Assembly: GCA_002077065.1 (NCBI GenBank)
Contig: NAJO01000013.1
Location: 930,001 to 994,000 of the forward strand
DNA length: 64,000 bases
Origin: Cryoendolithus antarcticus
Taxonomy: Eukaryota; Ascomycota; Dothideomycetes; Cladosporiales; Cladosporiaceae
Direction of reading: 5' to 3'
The position numbers were made by a program, and so were the translations under genes. This document shows positions 10,483 through 21,380 of this stretch, in pieces. Numbering within the stretch: the first letter of the stretch is position 1; the number at the start of each line of letters is the position of its first letter. The notes beneath the pieces are model-generated. The model did no database searches and had not been told where the DNA came from. It worked only from the letters and a program-made list of their open reading frames with translations.

Positions 10483-12435
10483 CTACGTGCTCCCATTAGT
10501 CTGCACGGCATACGTCAGCGGCGCTGCTGTGGCACTCATCGCAGTCGGCGGTGCAGCAGGCGGTCCCGATAATCCTCCAGCCGTCCGCTCCCGCTCCTTC
10601 TTCTCCAGCTCGTTCCTCTCTCGGTCCGCCTTCGTCATCCTGGGTTTCCTAGTCGCTCCAGTGCCTCTAGCCGCCCTTGCTCTGCCTCTCGTTGTGGTCG
10701 TTGCCCCTGCAGCCACGCCATCCTTACTCTCCTTCTCTTTTGCGAAGGCTGCATGTGTAGTGCCGGCAGCCGCCGCAGCAGCGCCTCGCGCTCGTCCGCG
10801 ACCTCGGCCACGCCCAGTCTTAGTGGCAGTAGCAGACTCGACCTTCGCTATCTCGCCGACAGGTACCAAAGGACCGGAGTAGACGAAGAAGCCGTCCTTA
10901 GCGACAGCAGCCTGCTCTTGCCAAGCCAGCTCAGTGTCGTCGATGAAGTCGTCCTCCTTGTCGTACTCCTCTACCTTCTTCTTTCTCGTAGCAGGCTTCT
11001 GCCCTTCGCTGTCCATACCGCCCATCTCAACATTACTGCCAAGGTCTTCGTCACTCGAGTCTGCGCTTGACCCATCGCCGGTCTCACCGTCGAGCTTGTT
11101 CGCAGCAGCTTCTATCTGCAGCAGCCTCTCGCGGTGAGCGGCGGCACGAGGATTAATCGCGTCGCGGCCGTACTTCTTCATAATTTCAGACGCGATGTTG
11201 ATGGTGTTGCCGCCGCGTGGATCGAGCGGTATGCGGATGTCGATGTTGACGCCGCGACGTTCGACAGCGGAATCTGTGCTTGACGCAGGGCCACCGAAGA
11301 GATTGCTGCTTGACAGAAGACCACTGCCAGTGGCTTTGGGTACTAGCGGTGGTGTGGGCTTTGATGGTGGCTGTGGTGTTGCAGCGGAGGACGAGCTTTT
11401 CGACTTCTTGGCGTCAGCTGTCTTGGACGATTGCTGCGGCTTGGGGCGAGCGACAGGATCATCGATGTCCATTGGCCCATCATAGGCTGCAACCACAGGC
11501 TTCACACTCGGCATTGGTGGCGACACCGCGATTGGTAGTGGCGGCGGTGCGAAAGCGTTGATTGGTGGTTGGGCGGCAGATGTCGGCGCAGGTGCTTGCG
11601 TACGAGATTGTAGCAATGTTTGCTGAAAGGATTGTGATGGCGACAATGTAGGTGGCGCTGATGTTTTCGAGATGAACGGAGGATCAATAAGGCTGGCGAT
11701 CGATGGTGACGCCGACGCGCGATTGATGTGTGGTGATGCGTGAGCAGATGACAGACCAACTGGTGTGTGTGCGGGGCGTGGCGGGGCGGACTCGATAGTG
11801 GCGGAGCGGACGGGGTCGTAGTTTTGTCCGCTAGAGCGTGGGCGTGGTGCAGATGCACTGACGGAGTGCGCGTTGCTCAAGCGGGATGCGCCATCGACAA
11901 CGTCAAGCGATTGCCGTGGATACACTCCATTGTGAGTTACTGGAGTCGGTGCATGAAAGCCACCATTCATCTCTGTCAGGGTGGCCTGTCGGGCTTGTGG
12001 TGGTTGATCTGCTGAAGCCTTGTCCTCCGTCTTGAGTTTCTTGCGTGGTGGCGCATTGCCATTGGCAGCCGCAGACGGATCTTTGGGTGCTCTGGGCTTG
12101 CGAGTCTGTTTGGGCTTGTCTGACTCGATGGGTTTGCCATCGGGACCGATCTCCTTCTTCTTGCGTTGACGCTTGACCTTGACCGGTGCTGCAGTGTCTT
12201 GTGGTGTGGTGGTGCCGGTCAGATCGATCCCATATGTATATGAGTGGCCAGCTGCAGTATGCGCGGAAGTTGCCGAAGATGCAGGAACAACACCTCCACC
12301 AGACGTTGCGGAACTGGAGAATTGCGGGCGCGCGACTTGTATCGTGTGTGGAGAATTTGGCGCTGACGAGATCGACGACGAGCTTAGCTCAGCAGCCTCC
12401 TCGCGTAGCATCTTGTCTCCGAAGCCAGGCGGCAT
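10483..12435 (-). CDS. HPC2: HIR histone chaperone complex subunit Hpc2 / ubinuclein (650 aa)
   Basis: The diagnostic feature is the HUN (Hpc2/ubinuclein) domain near residues 485-530: YDKEDDFIDDTEL followed by DGFFVYSGPLVPVGE. This short domain contacts Asf1 and Hir proteins in the HIR/HIRA complex that deposits H3-H4 outside S phase and represses histone genes. The rest is low complexity: basic Lys/Arg-rich blocks (KVKRQRKKK), long Ser/Pro/Ala tracts, and an RGRGRGRARG stretch after the HUN domain, consistent with a disordered nuclear scaffold. The frame is open upstream to 12969, but that segment reads like untranslated leader, so I start at MPPGFGDKMLREEA. Asf1, its partner, lies elsewhere in this window. 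Confidence 0.85.
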   Translation of the reverse strand: MPPGFGDKMLREEAAELSSSSISSAPNSPHTIQVARPQFSSSATSGGGVVPASSATSAHTAAGHSYTYGIDLTGTTTPQDTAAPVKVKRQRKKKEIGPDGKPIESDKPKQTRKPRAPKDPSAAANGNAPPRKKLKTEDKASADQPPQARQATLTEMNGGFHAPTPVTHNGVYPRQSLDVVDGASRLSNAHSVSASAPRPRSSGQNYDPVRSATIESAPPRPAHTPVGLSSAHASPHINRASASPSIASLIDPPFISKTSAPPTLSPSQSFQQTLLQSRTQAPAPTSAAQPPINAFAPPPLPIAVSPPMPSVKPVVAAYDGPMDIDDPVARPKPQQSSKTADAKKSKSSSSAATPQPPSKPTPPLVPKATGSGLLSSSNLFGGPASSTDSAVERRGVNIDIRIPLDPRGGNTINIASEIMKKYGRDAINPRAAAHRERLLQIEAAANKLDGETGDGSSADSSDEDLGSNVEMGGMDSEGQKPATRKKKVEEYDKEDDFIDDTELAWQEQAAVAKDGFFVYSGPLVPVGEIAKVESATATKTGRGRGRGRARGAAAAAAGTTHAAFAKEKESKDGVAAGATTTTRGRARAARGTGATRKPRMTKADRERNELEKKERERTAGGLSGPPAAPPTAMSATAAPLTYAVQTNGST

Positions 12436-13806
12436 GGTGTTGCCCAAGGAAGTCGTCAAATAGTGCCAAGAGGATGGTATAGACGACCAAGAAGCAGATG
12501 CAAGTGATTGAGTGTCTCCAGAAGCCTTCCACGAGGCAGCAGTGTTCTGTGTGCAATTGTTGTACTTTGTCGATTGATTGACCAATCCGAAAGCCGGGAT
12601 CGAATTGCCGATGCGAGTGCTTGAACGTCGCAAGTCACTTCTCCCTCGCCAGGACGACGACAATGACAATATCTTGCTGTTGTCAGTCAATGTGATGCGC
12701 AATATGCAGGCTGATGGCCGTAACGTGACGAGAAAGCGTATGTAGATCGAATTGCGTATTTCAGGAGTGACGTCTGATGGCGAGAAGCGGTAAATCGATG
12801 CCACAGTGTCAATCACGACGTGGCAGCACACACGTTGAGAAGGATAGGAGTGCAAAGAATGGCAATGAGAGAAATGTGCAGTATATCGTGCACACGCGGA
12901 AAGCGAAGGGGGAACCTGTGACAGCAACGCCAACACCAGCCGATGATGAGACAGCGCGGCCACACGCAAGCACGGGGAAATCTAAAAAGGCCCCACGAGC
13001 CACAGAGAATTGCCAGGCAGGCAACCAAGCCAGGCCCGACACCTTGCACCGCGCCCACGCGACGAGACGAACGGAAATGACCCCGCCGCGCACCTGCCTT
13101 CGTTGGTTGAAGGACGACATCTGGAGAATAGGCCAGAGAGAATTGCATGAAAGGCGGGAGGGCCCTTTTGCCAGGCTGCATCCGTGGTCACAGGAACTTC
13201 TCGGCTCCTGCCTGCCGGGGGCTGTCATGCATGTGCTACTTTTGGGCGATGCTTGAGCTACATCTTGTCGGCGTTCTGCCTCCACAATCATATCGACTCC
13301 AAACCTTCGATGTAAACCCAAATTTCGCCCACCAGCCATCTGACAATGAGCAACCATCAGTGACATCTTCGACCATCGAAGATACATTCGTATTGGTCAG
13401 TTACCCTGGATCGAAGTGTTCATCTGGAGTCGCGCTCTTGGCTCTTCAACTCCCGACGCTAGTGGACAGATTGCATTCAACTAGGGCTCGCTAGACACGC
13501 ACACAAAGAACCTCGTCTACCTTGGGTCGATCATCTGGGGTGCTACAAGGATCGTTCACCTGGATTGCCGCTGACCAGACCAGATATACTCCCATTGACG
13601 TGCTGTCGTTCAATGACCACACACTCGTGGTGCTGGTCGTCTGGCCCGGCCCGAAGATCCGCACGGCATGGCCCGGCCGAAGCATCCGATCTTTGCCGTG
13701 CATGAGCATTGCAACATGCCTATACAGAATGCACTGTACCCGTCTTTGCTTGGTTCCAGTCACTTCATGATCATACTTCTGGTCTCGCCGTAGTCATCCC
13801 TGATGC
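12436..13806. other. Intergenic, divergent promoter region, about 1.4 kb
   Basis: Between the starts of Hpc2 (minus) and the sugar transporter (plus). Open frames on both strands (for example 12809-13387 minus) lack motifs and probably reflect base composition. It probably holds a long Hpc2 5' leader. Confidence 0.45.
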
Positions 13807-15757
13807 ATGTCCGATGCAGAGGAGGTCGAGATGGGTGATGTTGGCGCGGCAGAAGCGGAGCCATTGCTCGACGCGCATGGTACGAATCATGACTGACCTC
13901 GCTCTTCCGTCTCGTCTGGCGCGCAATGTGATGTAGACTGAACGTCGAGCAGATGGTGCAACGACCGAACCGGGCCGACGCGATGACGACGCCGTGATTG
14001 AGCCGTACTGCGAGCCTGGCTTTCGTGGTCTTCTCGCGTCGCGCTACGTGACTTTGTGCGCACTGTTGAGTGCCACAGGCGGACTGCTGTTTGGCTAGTA
14101 AGTGAATCGGTAGGAGAAAGCAGACCCTCTCTGATTGCGGCCTTCTGTTCAGCGACCAAGGTGTCGTTTCAGTCATCTTGGTTATGCCGCAATTCCTCGA
14201 CCGCTTCAGCGAGATCGCTGAAGGCGATGGCTACTACAAAGGCCTCTTGACTGCGATGATCACGATAGGTGCCCTCTTCGGCGCCATCAATCAGGGCTGG
14301 CTTGCCGATGCTATCTCACGCAAGTACTCGATCGTCGTAGCTGTGATCATCTTCACTGTGGGTTCGATGCTCCAAGCAGTATCGACGGACTTCGCCATGC
14401 TCACGATCGCGCGCTTCATAGGAGGCATTGGAATCGGCATGCTCAGTATGGTCGCGCCGCTATACATATCGGAGATCTCGCCACCGGAAATTCGAGGTAC
14501 CCTGCTAGTGCTAGAGGAACTGAGTATTGTTACAGGCATTGTAATAGCGTTCTGGATCACGTATGGCACGAGATACATCGGCTCGGAGTGGTCCTATCGG
14601 CTGCCGCTCTTACTCCAGGTTTTGCCCGCGCTAGGCTTGGGCATTGGTACTGTATATTTGCCGTTTTCCCCAAGATGGCTTGTATCACAAGGTCGCGACA
14701 ACGAAGCTCTGCAAGCACTGTCAAGACTGCGACAGCTGCCGCCATCAGATGTCAGAGTACAACATGAGTGGCATGATATACGAGCCGAAGTAGCCTTCCA
14801 TCGAGACATTGCTACGGAGCGGCATCCGCACCTCCAGTCTAGTACTTTGCTCATGCGCGCTAGACTGGAGCTTGCCAGCTGGGCCGATCTTTTTGGCGAG
14901 GACTGCCTACGCCGTACGATAGTCGGCTCGGGCTTGATGTTCTTCCAGCAGGTCAGTCCACCATTGCTTTGTCCTTCATTTCGCGCGGCTGACCTATTGC
15001 AAGTTCGTTGGGATCAATGCACTAATCTATTATTCGCCAACGCTCTTCGCTACCATGGGACTCAACTACGATATGCAACTCATTATGTCTGGCGTCCTTA
15101 ACATGGCGCAGCTTGTAGGCGTCAGCACTTCGCTCTGGTCGATGGACAGACTTGGCCGTCGTCCGCTACTCCTAAGCGGTAGCGCTGCTATGTTCGTCGC
15201 TCACCTCACCATTGCTCTGCTTGTCGGAAGCTATGCGTACGATTGGTCGCATCATCGTACCGAAGGCTGGGTCAGCGTGGCCCTGCTGCTGATGTACATG
15301 CTTGCTTTTGGAGCTTCATGGGGCCCGGTGCCTTGGGCCATGCCGGCTGAGATCTTCAACTCTGCGAATAGAGCGAAGGTGCGCACCTGTGTCCAATGAA
15401 TAAAGTAATTCTTACTGACACGGCTCAGGGCACAGCGTTCTCGACAAGCTGCAACTGGCTCTTCAACGCCATCATCGGACTGGTTACTCCACCTCTTGTC
15501 GAGCGCACGGGATACGGAGCCTATGTCTTCTTTGCTGTATTCTGTCTCCTGAGTCTTGTGTGGACATACTTATTTGTCCCCGAGGTAAGTGCATGTGTGG
15601 CCCAGCTTCCATCTGGGCAATCACTAATTCTTGCTAGACTGCAGGCAAGACGCTCGAGCAGATGGATGAGGTCTTCGGTGACACCAGTACACATAACCAT
15701 CAGAAACGGAGACAACATATACGAAGCGAAATCAGCGCTTCTACCCTCGCCGGCTAA
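13807..15757 (+). CDS. MFS sugar transporter (555 aa)
   Basis: Six exons (13807-13879, 13953-14097, 14153-14951, 15004-15378, 15429-15584, 15638-15757) join in frame to 555 residues. Sugar-porter signatures are GGLLFGYDQGVVS in TM1, RFIGGIGIGMLSMVAPLYI and SEISPPEIRG before TM5, a PESPR-like PFSPRWLVSQGR, FVGINALIYYSPTLF in TM7, DRLGRRPLL in the second half, and WGPVPWAMPAEIF before TM11. Twelve membrane segments are expected. The N-terminal ~65 residues are acidic and cytosolic. The specific sugar cannot be told from sequence; the layout fits fungal hexose, quinate or lactose-type porters. The exon 1-2 junction uses an acceptor at 13951-13952; the TAG at 13934-13936 gives the wrong frame. 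Confidence 0.9.
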
Positions 15758-16005
15758 TCTGGAACACTCTACGGACGAGTCAACGTGTCCGTGCATATCA
15801 AGCCGCTGTGTCGCGCGCTGGAGTGAGCGAACAAACGCGAGAGCGGAACTACCTGCTTATTCCGAGGAAAGTAAACTAACGCCTTCAAACCGCTACGTAT
15901 ATCGCTAGCTGATAGACCATCCGGTCAAACTGCTGCGCTTCTGCAAGCTCGACTGGTGCTCAAGTCGCACTAGTCCTTATTGAGAGATGCTCCGCCAACA
16001 ACAAA

Positions 16006-16731
16006 TCAATCCATCTCCTCAACAGAGACGTAGGAAGTGACGCTCGCACTGCGCCGTGGCGAAATGATGACAAAATCCGTGTCGTGAGTTGTGGAGGATC
16101 TTCCGCGGGATCGAGACCGGTCACGTTGGCTTGCACTCCTAGATATCGAGGTAGGGCGATCCTCAGAGGATGGGCCAGGCTTTATCTCTGGAGTCCACGA
16201 AGCGCGCGTTCGACTGCCGTCTGCACCGGCAGAAAGGCGGCGTCCGGCTTCACTTTCTGCAGACGGAGCTCTAGACCGGTAGCGGTATCGCTGTCTCCAG
16301 GAACCACGCACGTAGCTCCTGTCCCTCCTGGCTGGTATAGGAGAGGAAACGCCGGCGCTGCGTCAGCCCTGGACATCAGAGACCGGCACAGGGCTATCTG
16401 CTCCGTACTGCGACTCTGGCACGCACCTTTCGTATATGCAGGGGGCAATCGATACCTGGGACGGTGCCAGACTTTGAGCGGGTCGCTGCGCTTCAATGGG
16501 GCGCTTTGCATGGGCGACTTGGACCCATAGCGCATCTCTTACGTCTGTGAGTTGACATGACGAGCACCGCCTAGTGACGGGTATTTCCCGGATCTGGTAT
16601 CCGGGGCACTCGATGGAGCCATGCAGTGGCTGAAGGGCACACGGTGCGAGGTATGCTAGGGTGTCATCGCGTCCGTTATTGGGGTTATCGCCGCGGCAGC
16701 AAGAGAAAGCTGGGCGATAGGATATGCACAT
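16006..16731 (-). CDS. MCI-family cysteine-patterned protein, copy 1 (about 218 aa)
   Basis: I do not recognise this family. The protein starts MCISYRPAFSCC and aligns without gaps to copy 2 over its first 72 residues, with about 31 identities that I counted by eye, including Cys2, Cys12, Cys31, Cys42, Cys56 and Cys59, and the APC-x-L-x-P-x-HGS core and a Trp-x-Gln-Val end. The paired Cys (12, 31, 42, C56-x2-C59) suggest zinc binding rather than secreted disulphides, since there is no signal peptide. My model has two exons (16731-16427 and 16357-16006) with a 69-nt intron, giving a Ser/Arg-rich tail that ends SVTSYVSVEEMD. Without splicing the frame stops at 16363 (122 aa). The N-terminal part is better supported than the tail. 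Confidence 0.55.
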
Positions 16732-17394
16732 CGATGCGGGAGTGTGTTGATGGAAGGTGTTGATGTACTGAGTGGATGATAGTGTACTAAGAATCGAAGG
16801 GAAACGTTTCGGATACAACCGCTCGAAGACGTCGCGGTCACTACCGCAAGAGTTGCGGTCAATGTCTGCGCGTTCACTACGGATTTAGGTGCAGAAGATG
16901 AGCGCAATGCGGCTGGGATATGCTTGTTGCGTGACCGACCAGAAGCTGATGAGTCTTACTCAGTTTGTTGCCTTCGTTGACATGCTCTTGGCAGATACGG
17001 GCAGAGCGATTGTGAACGGAGATCGAACTCTGAGGAGGCTTCCATTCATTACCTATAGCAAGGGCGTAGGTGCTACACAAGCAGGCCATCCCTGCGAGCT
17101 TCCTACAATCCCTTAAAGAGATCCTGGTACGCCTGCGCTTCCCGCTATCCTCCCGAATACCTCAACGAGACCGCCATAACGCAGAGCTTGAAGATGAGAC
17201 CGTCGGCTTTCCCTTTGGACCGAAGTGTTGCACCCATATCATCTTCTCAGGTTCGCTGCAAGTACGAGTAGGGCCGCACCGCGACTACAACCTACCTCAC
17301 TCCGAAACCGCATTCTGTCAGTATCGAGCGGAATTCTGACTGTTGTGAGCGGTTTCGTGGCTCCGAAATCGTAGTTTGGTACCTGCAAGCTGCT
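16732..17394. other. Spacer between MCI-family copies 1 and 2
   Basis: Upstream region of copy 1 and downstream of copy 2. I searched for a further MCI-type start and found none. No other gene was recognised. Confidence 0.4.
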
Positions 17395-18015
17395 TCATGG
17401 CCCACTACAGGACGTGTCACGTGGCGTGGGATCTCTACCACGTAGCACCGTATCCAAATCTGCGGCTGGCTCAGTCGCAATAAGGCCTTCAGCAGAGGTT
17501 GGAGGAGGCACCGAGTTAGCACTTGCCAGACTGGAAGTCCTCCCGCCGAACAAGCCGGATCGGATCCTTGTGTAGCTTCCTGGTGACGAAGAACCGATGA
17601 CTAGGCGTGGCCTGCTTGATGATGCCAAGAATCGCAGGTCAGACGTGTCAGATGAAGCCATACGGCCGCTTGAAAAGCTCGACCCAGACGTGGCTCTCGC
17701 ACGCGCAGCGCTCGGGGATCCTGCCTGCTCTGATTCTTCAGGGCTTGTTGACAGAGCCAATGTAGCTATCGTCCAGTCCTCTCTGACTTCTCGCTGCGGC
17801 ACCTGAGCCCAGAAGCTGGTGCGTACTTCCTTGAGGTGGCATGTTGGACACTGGCGCGGTGTCGGTACGTCGTTATGCTGGAGTGCGCTGCACATGACCG
17901 AGCCATGGTCTGGACGAAGTCTGCACGGCGCACAGTAAGTCAGCGGGTCCTTCACGCCGGTGTCGATATCGGTGTGGCCGCAGAGATTGAAGACTGGACG
18001 GTGGAGGATGCACAT
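17395..18015 (-). CDS. MCI-family cysteine-patterned protein, copy 2 (206 aa)
   Basis: Single-exon frame starting MCILHRPVFNLCGH, a clear paralogue of the neighbouring copy 1: same start, Cys at 2, 12, 31, 42, 56 and 59, plus the shared YCAPCRLRPDHGS and FWAQV segments. Copy 2 has an additional Cys28. The C-terminal two thirds (from ~75) are Ser/Ala/Arg-rich (GSSFSSGRMASSDTSDLRF, RSGLFGGRTSSLASA) and likely disordered. No signal peptide, membrane segment or known domain is visible. The three copies lie head to tail on the minus strand, which points to local duplication. Role unknown; a small zinc-binding protein is an inference from the Cys spacing. Confidence 0.6.
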   Translation of the reverse strand: MCILHRPVFNLCGHTDIDTGVKDPLTYCAPCRLRPDHGSVMCSALQHNDVPTPRQCPTCHLKEVRTSFWAQVPQREVREDWTIATLALSTSPEESEQAGSPSAARARATSGSSFSSGRMASSDTSDLRFLASSSRPRLVIGSSSPGSYTRIRSGLFGGRTSSLASANSVPPPTSAEGLIATEPAADLDTVLRGRDPTPRDTSCSGP

Positions 18016-18486
18016 ATTCGATGGCGTGCGATGTAGAGATGCGAAGATGAGGGTTGGTAGCGGAGCGTTGTCGAGATCAAGGGTCTGTACATGTTGTCGA
18101 TGGCTGCAATGGATATGAACCCACGATTGCTGCGTTCACTAGTGCGCAACAGTGAATGAATGCACAAGCAGCTCGTGGAATCTTGAGACTTAGTCGGTAG
18201 GTAAGTTGAACGGGCTACAACATTCACTTTGCTCTTGGGAGATCATACTGGAAGAAGTACAGTCATGTTATGAGTATCAGCCGATCGGCTTCACGGAGCA
18301 AGCTAGCTCGTCGGGGGTAAGTTCACGATTGCAAGAGCTGGACGAGACCATTGCGATCTAGGCACTCGCACTCCTACGATATGATATCGCACTACATATA
18401 GGGCCGCGTCCGACTCCTATGAATTCCCTTCGGATCTTCACCTGATCGAACCTTTTCGACTATTAGAACCTCTCGCGATTCCGTTC
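18016..18486. other. Spacer between MCI-family copies 2 and 3
   Basis: Presumed promoter of copy 2 and 3' region of copy 3. No further open frame with family features was found. Confidence 0.4.
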
Positions 18487-18789
18487 TCAACCCTTTGGCC
18501 CGATCACAGTCCATCGCTTCCCTACTGTCGCTCTGTCCATCGCTACCCTACACGGGTGTGCTCGTGAAAGGTGCGCCACCATCTCCGGCGTCCTGAACTC
18601 TTCGGCTATTGTCAGACAAGTGGAACAGCTGCCCTGCATGTAAGTCTTGGAGGCCTTGCGGTCTGGGCAAGGAACCGAAGGGTTGATGTAATGCTTCTCG
18701 CAAAGATGGGTGAAGCTGATAGGTCGATCGTGCGTGCTGATTGATGAATGCGAGCAGGTCGTGTGGTGAGGGGAGTGGGTGATGCACAT
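18487..18789 (-). CDS. MCI-family cysteine-patterned protein, copy 3 (100 aa)
   Basis: Short frame starting MCITHSPHHTTCSH. It keeps the family's six Cys (2, 12, 30, 41, 55, 58), one residue closer together after position 12 than in copies 1 and 2, and the C-x-T-C pair. The remaining sequence has diverged strongly: the APC...HGS core is absent and there is no long Ser-rich tail. It could be a functional divergent member, an unfinished model with a missed 3' exon, or a decaying copy. No signal peptide is seen. Confidence 0.5.
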   Translation of the reverse strand: MCITHSPHHTTCSHSSISTHDRPISFTHLCEKHYINPSVPCPDRKASKTYMQGSCSTCLTIAEEFRTPEMVAHLSRAHPCRVAMDRATVGKRWTVIGPKG

Positions 18790-19110
18790 GACTGCCGTAC
18801 TGTATTGATTCTAGCTTGAACCTGGCTGCTTGGGGGTTGCTAAGGGCATCGACTGAAAAACTGTGTGAGTTATGGGTGAGTAGTCGTGAGTGACATCGGG
18901 TGTCTGTTGTAGATTGAAGATTTGGAGAAGCTATATGCTGTTGCTGCTGCTAGATCGCAGTCAACTCTGTACACATCAGCGAAGAGTGATAGGCGTCCCC
19001 GGGCCTCTCTCCACTTTAACAAACTCATTCGCCACCAGCTCGCAATCGACATGCACCGGAGTCAGTGTAGTCCACATCACAGCACGGCCCTTCATGATGC
19101 TCTCCTTGCA
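18790..19110. other. Intergenic, 321 bp
   Basis: Between Hop2 3' end and the start of MCI copy 3, both on the minus strand. No gene recognised. Confidence 0.4.
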
Positions 19111-19824
19111 TCAGAAAGGCAAATCAAACCTCTCCCTCAGGTTCTCAGCCTCCTCTTCTGAGACACACTCCAGCCCGGTAATGTCCTTCCACAGCTCCAC
19201 ACATATCCTCCTCCTCGCTGTGGCTGTCTTGCTGAATAGCTTGTGCTGCTTAGCAATCTCCTCTCGCTCCTCGAGACTGACGGGACTGACGGGCTTGACG
19301 TTGCCACCTTTGAGCTTCTCTAGACGAGCCTCAATCTCGGCCTTCTCGGTTCCGAGCACGGAGATGTCGCCCTTCAGCTCTGCCAAAGGCACCACAGTCG
19401 CTCCTTCGCGAAGTGTGTTGCGAAGCGCCTTCTCCTGCAGCTTTAGATTGGCAGTGTCGTCTTTCAACTTAACTGTCTCCTCCTCCATGACTTTCAGTGC
19501 CTCAACGGCACCCTCTTCAGGAGTTTGCTAAAGGGCAATTAGTGTGAAGATGCCCTCAATGAACAGCGAGATGCATACCTGGATGACATGGTACACAATC
19601 TGCTTTCCTGCAGCACGCCCCTCAATCTTACTCCTCTCATGCATATCCTTCAGTAGCTTCGCGGCGGCAGTCTTGGTGACGCGATTCTTCAGATTCGTGC
19701 TAATGTCTGTGGCACTGTAGGGGCGATTGGTTTTGCGGAGGTAGTCCAGTATCAGCGCTGAGGACTGCTCGAGGGTGAGCTTCGTCTCCTTGTCCGCTGC
19801 GGCTTCTTTCTTAGTGGGAGCCAT
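19111..19824 (-). CDS. HOP2: Hop2/TBPIP meiotic homologous-pairing protein (220 aa)
   Basis: Two exons (19824-19579 and 19527-19111) with a 51-nt intron give 220 residues, close to S. pombe Meu13 and animal HOP2 (about 217). The N-terminal winged helix is recognisable from ALILDYLRKTNRPYSATDI through KTAAAKLLKDMHERSKIEG and KQIVYHVIQ. A coiled coil follows (about 85-160), then the C-terminal helical region with FSKTATARRRICVELWKDIT. Hop2 with Mnd1 stimulates Dmc1/Rad51 strand exchange in meiosis, so its presence suggests a sexual cycle is or recently was present. The protein ends at FDLPF, slightly earlier than some relatives. Confidence 0.9.
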
Positions 19825-20056
19825 CGTGAGGTCGTTGTTGAGAAAGCGTGCTGAGGCGATATGAGTGGTACGGGTGATGATGGAGCATACAAATTATTGT
19901 GAGAGCCAAAGACAAGAGAGGTGTAGGCGTGGCATGAGGTGGAGTCTCCAGCGCGTCGATGGCGTGGAAGGAGCGCGTCTGGTCGTGCTTGCCTGTCAAT
20001 TCCGCAAGACTCTAATCTGACCTCATGCTTGATCGATGTTTGTACAATGCCTCTTG

Positions 20057-20941
20057 CTATGGTCCTAGCCGTTGTGTGCTTCCCACTGGCCCTATCGGTG
20101 TCCCGTCCACTGCGCCCATGGCACCTCTCCCAGGTCCGACTCTTGGCCCGCCCGTGCTCGTACTTGGTAATACACCGTATCTCCCGTATGTCTTCTGATC
20201 CACACTCACATAGTGTGGTATCCTCCCAAGCAAGTCCAGCTTGCCTTCAATCCATCTCAGTATCTTCTCGCTCGGCGCCAGAAACCTGATGTACCCCAGT
20301 CCCCACAGATATCCTACCCCCGCACCACACAGATGACCCAGCAAGCTCGTCTGCGGTACGAGAAAGTGTATTACAAACATGATGAACAGTGGCGTAGTCC
20401 ACGTGGGTATCGAGTAGCCGGCAATTGTGAAGTTTGGATTCTGCCTGTACGTTTTGATCGCTTCTGTCGAGAGCAACAGGAAAACCCAAACACTGGCTCC
20501 CACTGCAGCGGAGTTGCTCCTGAAGATAAAGACTTCGAGTAGCGTGTAGAGGCCGCCTGGGAGGTACCCAAATGCGCCAGTGAACAGCAGTGTCGTGACT
20601 ATTGTGCCGTGCTCAGACTCGAAGCGTTCGAGAAGCGGAATGAGGGCGATCGTGTTGAGGAGGAAGTGGAGAAAGTTCTTATGAAGCAGAGGGAATGTAT
20701 TGAGGCGGTAGACTGAATCATGTCAGTACACTGTCTGAAAAAGTGTGGACGGGCAAAACGCACGTGTCGCAAGACCAATTTCCTGCGGTATGAGTGCTCC
20801 CCATGGCTCCAGCTTTGGCGTGAACAAGGTCGCTATCCATACTGCCGTGAGTACTAGCAGCAGTAATCTCGTTGCGAGGGGTAATCGTATGAAGAAACTT
20901 CGTATGCGCCGCGCATCTGGTAGCTGAATGCCCAACGCCAT
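20057..20941 (-). CDS. RBD2: Rhomboid intramembrane serine protease Rbd2 (277 aa)
   Basis: Two exons (20941-20764 and 20712-20057) with a 51-nt intron. Six hydrophobic segments: one at about residues 20-40 (LATRLLLLVLTAVWIATLF), others across 60-200. The rhomboid catalytic Ser is in GASVWVFLL near residue 132 and the partner His in GHLCGAGVGYLWG near 185. In fungi Rbd2 acts in the Golgi, and in Aspergillus and S. pombe it is required for SREBP cleavage and hypoxia adaptation. The C-terminus is a Gly/Pro-rich cytosolic tail (VGPGRGAMGAVDG). It is divergent from GAA1 over a 439-bp interval. Confidence 0.92.
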
Positions 20942-21380
20942 TCGATCTGCCTCTGTTCCCCTCCCCCTGCGCCAATGATCGCCCTGGCCCAAATCTTCCG
21001 TCAAGTACTGCGCCCGATTGGAAGACTCCTCGTGTAGTCAAGGCGACGCTGGACGCTCAGGATGAGGAATTGTCCTGGTCTTGCACTATGGATTCCAGCT
21101 CGAGCAAGTGCGGACTTGTCTTTCGCGGCTGACGGAAGATTGCGAGGAAGGTGCTCGACGGTGACTTGATACCCAGACAGACAACTTGCCAATGATCAAC
21201 TTCGTTGCTTGACAGGGACAACAGGCTGTGTCGCATGCTCATCTGCATGAGCCGACGTCCGCGCGACTCCGTCCCCTGTCATCGCGTGGTGAAATCTGGG
21301 GTGCATAAAAGACACTTCCGTCTTGCACAACTGCCTGAACGTCACCCGGAGCATCAAGAAGAACGTGAAGAAGGGTAGGG
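20942..21380. other. Divergent promoter interval RBD2/GAA1, 439 bp
   Basis: Shared upstream region of two secretory-pathway membrane-protein genes. An A-rich CATAAAAG at about 21304-21311 could serve as a TATA-like element for GAA1; this is weak evidence. Confidence 0.4.

Noticed and set aside
12436..12969. N-terminal extension of Hpc2 in the same frame
   Set aside because: The 178 extra residues look like untranslated sequence (no conservation pattern, mixed Cys/His/Ser); the later ATG begins a typical acidic start.
12809..13387. 192-codon minus-strand frame upstream of Hpc2
   Set aside because: Lies in the likely Hpc2 leader, overlaps other frames of similar length and shows no conserved features.
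16877..17089. Possible fourth MCI-type gene between copies 1 and 2
   Set aside because: The frame starts MACLCSTY but lacks the Cys spacing and RP motif, so it is not a family member.
18972..19113. Stop-codon readthrough at the end of Hop2 adding about 45 residues
   Set aside because: The frame stays open after the TGA, but that length is expected by chance and the TGA-T context is not a readthrough signal; Hop2 already has full length.
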